Position numbers and translations under genes: made by a program. The notes beneath the pieces are model-generated. The model was given only the letters and a program-made list of their open reading frames with translations. It did not search any database and was not told the DNA's origin. Shown here piece by piece: positions 27,475 through 36,500 of a DNA stretch of 39,649 nt. Each line of letters begins with the position of its first letter. Position 1 is the stretch's first letter. The stretch comes from a virus, in the IMG/VR virus record IMGVR_UViG_3300009173_000032, positions 1 to 39,649 of that record; one strand, written 5' to 3'.

Positions 27475-28347
27475 ATGCCCGCTGCTACAACTTATTATAA
27501 TTGTCCCGTTTTAATTGGAGAAGGAGGGCCCGCAAGTAGCCCGAACAAGTTCTTTGTGGCACAACAGGCCAGCATAGAAGAAACCCTTCCTTTATTGCCT
27601 GTTAAAAGCCTAGGGCAAACCAGTGTCCTTAATACTATTCCAGAAAACGTGCTGCAGGGGACCATTAGTATAAGTTATCTACTATCTGCGGGGAGCGCGG
27701 GAGGCAAGGGCTCTCTTAGCATCTCTGATATCTTAGGCTGGAGCACTATGGATCGCACAATACCCCTAGAACTTAATGGCCAAATTGGAGTGACGCGATT
27801 TCAAAACGCCGTACTTACCAGTTTTTCATTAGATGCTGGCGCTCAATCCGTAATTTCGTGTTCTATAAACTTGGCTTATTACAAGCAGTCGCAAGCCTTA
27901 ACTGACGGCGGGGACACGAGTGAAACCTTATTAGATACTAATAGCTTGGAATATGCACACGGAGCGAATTCTACGCCCGATGCAGGCGAATTAGCTTTAA
28001 ATGACAATCTTTTTAGTTTTAAATTTGATCTAACTGAATCGGTGACCCCTATCCACATACTAGGGGCCATTGATCAAACGCAGCTATTAAAGGGGGGCGG
28101 AGAAGCAAAAATGACATGGGTCGGCAATAATTTACCCCAAGCCCTCGTAACGAGCCCAGACGAGTTATGCATAACAGCCCGCGGTGCAAGCTTTACTGCT
28201 AGTAGTTGCGGAGAGGCCATGACCGAATCGATTTCATTTCCCCTAGGATCAAAGGGGGATGAAAATGCATACATGAGCAATCGCTCTATTGACGTTTCTG
28301 AAGGGGGCGTACTTAATGGAACTGCCACTCTTACGCAATTTTATTAA
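27475..28347 (+). CDS. Tail protein, paralogue 3 (290 aa)
   Basis: The start has AAAGGAGG 8 nt upstream. The layout again fits the tail-tube-like set: YYNCPVLIGEGG, VAQQASIEETLPLLPVKSLGQTSVLNTIPENVLQGTISISYLLSAG. The C-terminal part has a Gly/Ser-rich beta pattern (ALVTSPDELCITARGASFTASSCGEAM). The 75-bp gap upstream holds GTGTATT at 27401 and a six-codon ATG ORF (27409-27429), which may or may not be meaningful. Confidence 0.62.
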   Translation: MPAATTYYNCPVLIGEGGPASSPNKFFVAQQASIEETLPLLPVKSLGQTSVLNTIPENVLQGTISISYLLSAGSAGGKGSLSISDILGWSTMDRTIPLELNGQIGVTRFQNAVLTSFSLDAGAQSVISCSINLAYYKQSQALTDGGDTSETLLDTNSLEYAHGANSTPDAGELALNDNLFSFKFDLTESVTPIHILGAIDQTQLLKGGGEAKMTWVGNNLPQALVTSPDELCITARGASFTASSCGEAMTESISFPLGSKGDENAYMSNRSIDVSEGGVLNGTATLTQFY

Positions 28348-28366
28348 TAGAATATTGCGCTCGAAA

Positions 28367-28383
28367 GAGTATAATATACTATG
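28367..28383 (+). promoter_or_regulatory. Late-type box upstream of 28381
   Basis: GAGTATAATATACT-ATG, TATAAT at 28370-28375. It shares the 14 bases TATAATATACTATG with the box at 11334-11347. Confidence 0.62.
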
Positions 28384-28680
28384 GATATTAATGGGGAAGA
28401 ATTACTAAAGTTTCAACTGGCAAGAAATGTTACTCAGCTATATAAGACTTTTTTAGTTATGGTAGAGGATTTAAACAAGGAAAACGAAATCGCATTTCAG
28501 AAACTAAAGCGTCAAATTCCCAGCCACACCTCATCTCTCGATTGCGCCAATTACTTTGATGACGCAAAAATGGAATATGTAAGGAAGAAGATTTTAGACG
28601 CAGGTAATGGATGTATTAGAACCATGAGCGGAGAAATGGAAAAATTTGATATTAACGTTAATATAACAGACAAGGAATAA
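28381..28680 (+). CDS. Tail-assembly-region protein (99 aa)
   Basis: A small helical charged protein (LLKFQLARNVTQLYKTFLVMVEDLNKENEIAFQKLKRQIPSHTSSL...) with two Cys in the C-terminal half. It is first of three genes between the tail-tube set and the tape measure, where tail-assembly chaperones are usually found. No family motif is recognised. The ATG is immediately after a late-type box. Confidence 0.62.
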   Translation: MDINGEELLKFQLARNVTQLYKTFLVMVEDLNKENEIAFQKLKRQIPSHTSSLDCANYFDDAKMEYVRKKILDAGNGCIRTMSGEMEKFDINVNITDKE

Positions 28681-28688
28681 GGAATATT

Positions 28689-29555
28689 ATGAAGGAATTA
28701 TATAGTTTTGACATTGAGTTGGAGAAGGCTGTGCAAAAGGAAGTCGAAGTCGAAAAGGAAGTCGAAGTCGAAAAGGAAGTCGAAGTCGAAAAGCGGCGCA
28801 AAAACAAAGAGACCAAAAAGTTTGAAAAGTACACTACTACTGAGGTCAGAAAAGTTAAGGAAAAGCAGCTGATTACCGAACTCCGCGAAGTTACAGAACA
28901 AATCCCTATACGCATCGTTCTTAAGAAGCCCACTCGCTCTCAACTTGAAGAGGGAGATATGTTTTACAGCATCTGGCTAAATAAGTTTATTAAAATGGGG
29001 CTCCTGACGCGATCTATGTTGGCAAAGCAACACTTGGAATTAGGCGGCACACTAAACGAAGACGAGAAGCAAAGATACTCTCGCCTTTATGTGCAGCTCT
29101 ATGAAAAGCAAATGGTAGTACAGCGACTGGGCATTTTAAATGAAGATGAAATGTCTAACGATCAACAGGAAAGATTACAACACGCAATTTCTGATTTAGG
29201 TTTGATCCGTAAGGAGCTTACTGATTTTGAAACAGTACAGGCTGCGATGTTTGAACATACCGCAGATATCAAAGCTCGAAATAAGACTATTACATGGTAT
29301 TTATTAAATCTAGCCAATTATATCGTGGGAGAGGATGATTCTGCCCAGCCTATTCCTATGTTTCCTGGAGAAGACTACGATTCCCGCTATGAGATTTATC
29401 AAGAGAAGGACGAGTTGGAGGATGAAATCTATTCGAAAAGCATAGATAAGCTTTCTTCTATCGCTACTATCTGGTATATGAGTGGAGTTCAGAAGCAAGA
29501 AGACTTTGATCGCCTCCTGGAGGAAGTTCAAGAAGACGCCCTCTTAAATGTCTGA
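28689..29555 (+). CDS. Tail-assembly-chaperone-like protein (288 aa)
   Basis: The N-terminal region carries three EVEVEK repeats (residues about 18-35) encoded by an 18-bp tandem repeat. The core RIVLKKPTRSQLEEGDMFYSIWLNKFIKMGLLTRSMLAKQHLELGG resembles a family I recall next to tape-measure genes in other large phages (K-P-T-R-x-x-x-E-E-x-D-M-x-Y-S). A long helical region follows, with HTADIKARNKTITWYLLNLANYI. Its position before the tape measure suggests a chaperone role. It overlaps the next gene by 8 nt. Confidence 0.68.
   Translation: MKELYSFDIELEKAVQKEVEVEKEVEVEKEVEVEKRRKNKETKKFEKYTTTEVRKVKEKQLITELREVTEQIPIRIVLKKPTRSQLEEGDMFYSIWLNKFIKMGLLTRSMLAKQHLELGGTLNEDEKQRYSRLYVQLYEKQMVVQRLGILNEDEMSNDQQERLQHAISDLGLIRKELTDFETVQAAMFEHTADIKARNKTITWYLLNLANYIVGEDDSAQPIPMFPGEDYDSRYEIYQEKDELEDEIYSKSIDKLSSIATIWYMSGVQKQEDFDRLLEEVQEDALLNV
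28740..28793. repeat. Tandem 18-bp repeat, three copies
   Basis: Three identical copies of GAAGTCGAAGTCGAAAAG at 28740-28757, 28758-28775 and 28776-28793. They encode EVEVEK three times in frame. Identity at DNA level suggests a recent expansion. Confidence 0.9.
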
Positions 29556-30552
29556 TGAAGGCGATATCAAGTTAGCTCGCCGTGGTCTTATAGATATCTC
29601 TCGAGGGTATTCAGAAACCCTGTATAACCAAACGCCCTTATATATAAAACATTTTGGCCTAACGAACCAAGATGGATTAGACCGCCAAGCAGAAAAGATT
29701 TCAGAACGCTATGAGAAATCAGGCTTGCGGAGCTCCGAAGACATTCTAAAAGAGTGTTTAAAGAACGGTTCTTGGACGGCTAAAGACGAGGCGAGCCTCG
29801 AGTCTCAGGAGCAATTTATCACCACTCTCGAAAATACGCGCAAAGCCATATTAATTCCCTCTCAAAAAGACAAGGTAGAAAAAAAAATAGATTCGCTCAA
29901 AAAGGAACTCTCTGAACTGAAGTCGAAGAAGCGCGCTTTATTGGCGGAAAGCCGTGAGGCCTTTACCGAACGGCGCATTAGCGACTTAACTATTCTTCAT
30001 TCTCTTTTTAGAGATAAGAAGCTGGAGGATTTATTTTTCTCTCCAGAAGATTTTGATGAGCTAGAACGTTCCGATATTTATGGTCTTGTTTCTATTTACA
30101 ATGAAGCCTTCAAAATATTATCTATAGATAATATTAAGCTTCTTTCTTTGAGTGGAATGTTTTCTAATTACTATTCAGTAGTAGAAAAAGATCCTTGTAA
30201 AATGTTTAATAAAGGGCCGTTAGAGCTAACTTTTTTTCAATTAAATCTTTTAAACTATGCTGAGGTTTTTAGATCTATATTTAAGAACATACCCAATATC
30301 CCTGACGAAATTAAAAACAATCCCGATAAACTCCTAGAGTTTGCAGAGTCAGGGAACAAGAATGAGGCCGCAATACGAAAGGCGCAGGCAAAGGGTGATC
30401 CCAACAAGAAACGAGCGGGAAGTATGGTGGGCGCTACGAAGGAAGATATGGAAAAAATGGGGATGGATACCTCTCAATTCATGACCCCTCACGAAATCCT
30501 AAAAAGGTCAGGGAAAAAAAGTATGTCTACTTTGGACGACGACTTCAAGTAA
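29548..30552 (+). CDS. Pre-tape-measure protein (334 aa)
   Basis: The start ATG at 29548 overlaps the previous stop (ATGTCTGA). The product is strongly charged and helical, with a coiled coil at about 110-140 (KDKVEKKIDSLKKELSELKSKKRALLAES) and a KRAGSMVGATKEDMEKMGMDTSQFM segment near the end. No family is recognised. Position just before the tape measure suggests an assembly factor or second chaperone. I saw no slippery site linking it to the gene before. Confidence 0.65.
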   Translation: MSDEGDIKLARRGLIDISRGYSETLYNQTPLYIKHFGLTNQDGLDRQAEKISERYEKSGLRSSEDILKECLKNGSWTAKDEASLESQEQFITTLENTRKAILIPSQKDKVEKKIDSLKKELSELKSKKRALLAESREAFTERRISDLTILHSLFRDKKLEDLFFSPEDFDELERSDIYGLVSIYNEAFKILSIDNIKLLSLSGMFSNYYSVVEKDPCKMFNKGPLELTFFQLNLLNYAEVFRSIFKNIPNIPDEIKNNPDKLLEFAESGNKNEAAIRKAQAKGDPNKKRAGSMVGATKEDMEKMGMDTSQFMTPHEILKRSGKKSMSTLDDDFK

Positions 30553-30557
30553 TTTCA

Positions 30558-30578
30558 GTGTAATTATTATCGCAAATG
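30558..30578 (+). promoter_or_regulatory. Late-type box upstream of the tape measure gene
   Basis: GTGTAATTATTATC (30558-30571) matches the box at 26477 at 13 of 14 bases, here 18 nt from its start to the ATG at 30576. Confidence 0.58.
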
Positions 30579-33500
30579 GCGCAGGAAAGCATAGGTATTA
30601 GAGTAAAAGCGGTTGGCCTACAGAAGGACGTAGAGAACCAAGCGAAGGCCGCACAGCGTACTATTTCGAAGACTCCTGTTAAATTAGCTTTGGACTCCAA
30701 GGCTTTCCAGCAACCTCTTGGCAGGATTTCGGGCGACATGTCGGAGTTCCAGAAATCCCTGGACGCTTCCACCGCTCGTGTATTTGCATTTGGCGCAACC
30801 GTCGGAGTGATTAACGGCATAAGCGAAGCCTTCAAAGGAACCACGCAGGCCATTATTGAGGTACAACGTGCCCTCACCGACATTAATGTTGTCATGGAAT
30901 TAAACGCCAGTCAATTAGACTCTTTTTCCGATGGGCTTTTTAAGGTAGCTCAAAATACAGCTCAAACTTTTGCGACTGTAGCTACGGCTGCTACGGAATT
31001 TGCGCGGCAAGGGCTAGGGGCCGAAGAGACCTTAAGGAGAGTAAACGATGCTCTGGTCTTGACTCGACTCTCAGGAATGGATGCCACCCGTTCTGTAGAA
31101 GCCTTAACTGCTGTTGTGAATGGCTTCGCCAAAGAAGGGCTCAATACTACCGAGGTGATTAACCGCCTAGCTAATGTAGACGCTGCATTCGCCGTAAGCT
31201 CTAAAGATTTAGCAGATGGATTATCGAGGGCGGGAGCTACAGCCCAGGGAGCGGGAGTAAACTTTAATGAGCTTTTAGCAATTGTAACATCCGTTCAACA
31301 GCAAACCGCTCGAGGGGGCGCAGTTATCGGAAATGCATTTAAAAGTATTTTTACTCGCCTTCAGCGAAGCAAAGTAAGAGAAACGTTAGAGGGGATTGGG
31401 GTGGCCACTACTGATTCTATGGGAGGTTTTAGATCTGCTATTTCTGTTTTGAAAGATTATGCTGGCGTTTTCCCTGCTCTAACTGACGCGCAACAGGCTT
31501 TTACTGCAGAACAAATTGCAGGGGTTTTTCAAATCAATAATTTAAAAGCCCTCGTAAATGATTTAAATAATGAATTCTCTATTTATAGCCAGGCTTTATC
31601 TACCGCTGCCAACAGTACTAATGAGGCTACTCGACGGAATGAAGCACTCAACCAAACTTTTGCTGCATTAATTGCTCAAACTGGAGAAGGTGTACGCCAA
31701 CTGGCTGAGTCTTTTGGGTCTCTTACTTTAGAGCCTGCCATGAATCGGGTCTTAACAATGTTGCAATCGGTGGTGGACACAATGAATTCAATGCTTGACC
31801 AAGACAGCGGGAACAAAATGATGCAAGGCTTTTTTAAGGGGTTAGGTAATTTTATTTCTGGCCCAGGATTGGCGCTCGTGGCAGGAGCCTTTGCGGCTCT
31901 TTTGAAAAATATAGCGATGATGGGGGCGGCTGCCGTTAAAGATTTATTTAAAATTAATACTGAAGCGGGTCGTCAAAAGGCTTTACAAGAAGGGATTTTG
32001 CAGGTTCTGTTAAAAGACGAAGCGGTTTATGGACGCCTAATCGCAGCAGGAGGAGATCAAAATAAACAATCTCAGGTTTTACTTCAAACAGTTCGTCAAA
32101 TTACTTCTGAGTACGCCAAACAACAGGGGCTTATTGTTGGTCTCGCAAAAACCCCCGCTATGAAGGGTGTCACCTTTCAAGGCGGCCAATTTAAGGGTAC
32201 CAGCCCAACGGGTCAAAAAAAAATAGGAGGGACCGCCGCTCAGGGATATGTTCCCGCAGAAAAAGGAGTAGTTTTTGCAGCGGGAGCCACGCCGAGTAAG
32301 GACGCCTTTGCCTTGGGAGGGATGCCTGAGGTTCAAGCAGCTCAAGCCGCAGGTTATGCGAAACCTGTCCAGCTGCATGAAACGCGAACAATGGCTGTTC
32401 CGAATTTGGGTCAAATAATATATAATACGCAAGAGCGCGTGGTTAACGTGCCTAATATGGCGCAGCCTTTTATTGTGCCACCCACCTCTTCTAAGGCCTA
32501 TGCTAATTACGCCGACACCGTAAAAGAAAAATTTGGAGAGCCCATGAGTAAAAATGTGTTGGGTCGCGCTTTCACCCCCGCTCAGCGAGCATACGCAGAG
32601 GGCTGGAGTCCTGTAGCTACAGCACAAAGAGTGGGAGAAGCGGCTCGGGCGGCCTCTGGCCTCGTACCTAATTACGCTATTAGCGCTAGAAACATACAAA
32701 ATTTGCTAGGGACAAAGCACAAAATTGACCCTACACAGTATTATGAATATCGGGGGACGGTAGCGAGGGGGTCGGCTTTGCAAAAGGCGTTTAAGACGGA
32801 TGAAGATGGCGCCCTTGCTTGGAACCCTAAATCTATTGTGGCGAGAAACCTCGCTAAAAAAGGTGATTTTGCAGGAGGACTCACAGAAGGAAAAGGACTG
32901 CGTCGCCATAAGCTTGAATCCAAGAGTGGAGTTTCTATGTTGCTTCCCGAGCAAACCTCCAGCAATAGTGCAACAGGAGTTAATATCTCTATTTCAGGAA
33001 AAGACTTAACAAAAACATTTAAGTCGGGCACCATCAATAAAATTGTAGGGAAACGAGCCTTAGCTCGCAAGGGAATTAGAACAGAAAAAGATGCGAAGAA
33101 GGCGGTGCGGTCGAGCCTTGCTAATGATATTTTTGATGTAAGCTTTTCGCGGTCGGGGGTCCAAGATTTAGAACGAGAGACTTCTCTGCGAGAAAAAATT
33201 GATACAAAACTGTCTTCACAGATGGCTAGCATTATGGGTTCTACCGCCAAGGAGTTGTTAACCCGAGCTAAGATGACCGCCCCTATGGATCAGGGCGCAA
33301 TACAACAAAGAGCTAAAAAATTAGTAAGCAGAAATTCCCCCCTCACGGGACAACTATTTGAAGATATTGTTACAATTGCAATTGGCAAGTCTCAGGAGTT
33401 TCAAGGTACCGACGATTACAGAACGTGGGACTTTGGCGCAGCCGAACGTGGGGGCCTAAATGAAATTTTTGATAGAGACGTAAGTGCGCGGTCTGATGCA

Positions 33501-36500
33501 AAAAGATCAGATACTCCCCATGCGCGGGCCTCTATAGCCAAAAAGAGTTTGGTAGGAACCCCCAAAGGTCGGGCACTATTAAAAAAGGCGGGGCTTAGGC
33601 TTGGCGGCTTAGGAGCCTCAGAGCTAGGGGCCAGCGGCTTAGTCCCTAATTTTGCTGGCCCCCGAATGACGGCCGCTCAGGCCGCCTTTATAAAAATTAC
33701 AGGCCCCAAAGAGATCGCAGCGAATAAAAAGCTCGGGTGGGAACCTGGTCCCAATGGAGGGTGGGAACGGATTCCTAAGGCTACAGCCCCGAAGGCTGCA
33801 GTAGCCCTCCCTAAGGATTTAGAAACTTTTAATAAATACCTAACGACTTTTAGAGCTAAGAATTTCAACGGAAACCCTATTAAATTTACCAAGGGTCAAG
33901 GTGCGCCTTATGTCTGGAAAAATAATAAAGCCGCGTTTTCGCGAGGGAACCCCAATATAGGGTTATCGCAGGGGTCTAATCCTGATATGTTTTTCTTGGA
34001 AAAGAAGGGTATGAGCGACGAGTTGAAAGATAAAATTAGAAAATTAATGTTTCAGAGCCCTCGTATGCAACGGGTGGATCCTCTTGGGGGAAAGATGGCT
34101 CAGAGGGAAAAGAATTATGAGCGCGCCAAAAGTGGAAAAGTGCGGGCTAAAGGTTTAGTTCCTAATTTAGCTGAACGCGCTAGTTTAACGGACCTTTCTA
34201 CTTTGAAAAAATCTCCTGGACTTCTGTCCAATGCCAGACAAACCTCCAGGTTATATGAAGCCGCTATGGGCAGCCAGCTTTATGATAATCCCGTTCAATT
34301 TGGAGATACTAGGGTTGAGAAAATCCAAATGGCTAGCGGCGGAATGGTTCCCGTGGCAGTCAATAATCAAGAGCAAGTATTTAAAACAGGTACAGATGTA
34401 AAGCGACATTTCGGCCTAAAGTCTGCCCCTGACGGAGGAATGGTATTGCCTCCCGCAAGTGCCCCCGTGGGCAAAGAAGCGAGAAAAGTTTTTACAGAAC
34501 GGGTACAAAATGCGGCAGGAGGAGTAGTTCCGAATTTTGCAGCAAGCTCTATGGACTTAGCTGATTTTTTTGATAAGCTAGAAAAAAGAGATCCTGAGGC
34601 TTTAGAAAAGAAAATTAATATTGGGCAGTTAAGTAAAGACCTTTCCAAGGGAGGCATATTGACAGGTAGTCACCCCGCCAATGTATTAGAAAAATTTCCA
34701 GGATATATGCGACTAGGGGGAAAAACCCCTCCTGGTCAAGACAGCTCTATTAGATTAAGCCCCAAGGTTTTGGGTAAATTAGGGTGGGGCGATAACGTTA
34801 CAGGATCCCAATTATTGGCCCTCAAGGGGAGTTCGGGCGATTCTACTTATAAACAAATACGTACCGCCTTACTTACCAAGGCAGCGCATGGAGAGGGCAA
34901 AAGACTCACGCAGACTTATGGGGGTCGCGCAGGTCAAGCAGGGATGAAGGTGAAGAAAAAAATGGAGGAAGCAATTAATGTTCCTGCTAATCTTCATGGA
35001 GTAGGAGCAGGGTTTGTAGACCCTCTCGGCGCAGGACAACAGAATTTTAATGTTAAAATGCAGGTTGGGGATCAACCTTATAATATTGATTTTCAAGGAA
35101 GCCATGTTTTTAAAAGCTTTATGCCTAAAATTGGCAATTGGCAGGAGACAGTAATAAAACAATTTAGTCAAGGATTGGCCAATATAGCTAAGAGCTTTAA
35201 TTTTTCAGGAGCTTTAGCTGCAGTTAAGGAATTGCCTAACTTTCCTGTAGAATTTAATAAAAGCCTTGACAAGACTATGGTCGCTACAATTGCAGGTAAT
35301 GCTTTTGACGCTACAATACAAACTCTTTTAAAAACAGCTCCTGGTTTTGATAGCAGGGGCAGTGCTGCCAAGCTGCCTATTCAGCGCAAGGCAGGAGTGG
35401 ACCCTATAGATTTAAATACCATTCCGCCCGCCTTAAAAGAAATAATGAATATACCTGCGATGGCGCACAGGTTAGAATTGAAGAGTACCTCCACGAGCGC
35501 TGATCTCAGATATGATATAGGAAAAAAGATTTTGGGTGTAATTTCTAAAAACCCAGAAATGGAGAAGAAACTAGGGATTGCGGGAGATAAAACGAAGAGC
35601 AAACGTTTTCAAGCGCTTGGTACAGAAGAGGACTATAAGCAAAAGGGCCTTCGTATTCAGCGTAAGTTTGCTGCATCTGCGGGTACTCCTTTGGCCGCAG
35701 GAATAATACCTAATTTTGCTTTTGAAGATTATGCTGATAAAAGATTTAAGTTAAATGAATTGCCCAAAAAGTTACCTGCTAATATTAGTGATGCAGTAAA
35801 AAGGGAAGAGGCTGCGGGAGTTCCAAAAAGCGCTATACGCGTAGATTTTCCTGCCGCTGGAGGGAGAGTGCCTAACTTTAATAAAATGCCCCCTATTGCG
35901 GTTACCAATACGGAGCATGAAGGGAGTACTTCTTCTGCCAAACAAGCCGTATCTATAGGTATTCGTAATAGGTTGACTGCTTATAAGAGCGCGGGCATTT
36001 CAGGTAATCCAATGCTTGCTGGAACAAATATGGAATTTGCCGCAGGCGGAATTGTGCCAAATTATGCGTTGCCTTTGGGGGGCGGAGGAGACCAGAGGAA
36101 AAGAAATAAACTAATAGCGGAATTATTGGAAGACATAGACAAGGCTGAGCCAGCTAAGGTAGGCAGCCCTGATACTCAAGAAAAGGTAGACGAGGCTCTT
36201 AACAAGGAGAAGGAGCGCATTAAAGGCTTACGGCAGCAGATTACCGAAAGATTAGACGTTAAGGAGGGATCGATTTTTAGTAAAAGCACTGGGAAAGATA
36301 CGCCTAAAATGTTAGAAATTTTACAAAAAAGGCAGGCAAATGAAGTCCTAACGAAAAAAGGCGAGCCGCAGCAAAGCAGAGCCGCCGCGTTCTCTACGAG
36401 CCAAATAGAAACAATGCAAACAGCGCAAACTTTAGAGGAATTTAATAAAGTTAGTGAAGATGCTATCCGTGACAGTAAAAAGCAATATGAACGAGGAGAG

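Noticed and set aside
28660-29560. Programmed frameshift joining the pre-tape-measure genes
   Set aside because: Such frameshifts are common in tail chaperones, but I found no X-XXY-YYZ slippery heptamer at either junction. The junctions have ordinary stops with new ATGs.
32079-32699. 206-codon antisense ORF inside the tape measure gene
   Set aside because: It is one of many long minus-strand ORFs across 30545-39598, all opposite the continuous tape measure frame. It has no promoter or ribosome site, and its Ser/Leu/Phe-rich product is typical of an antisense shadow.
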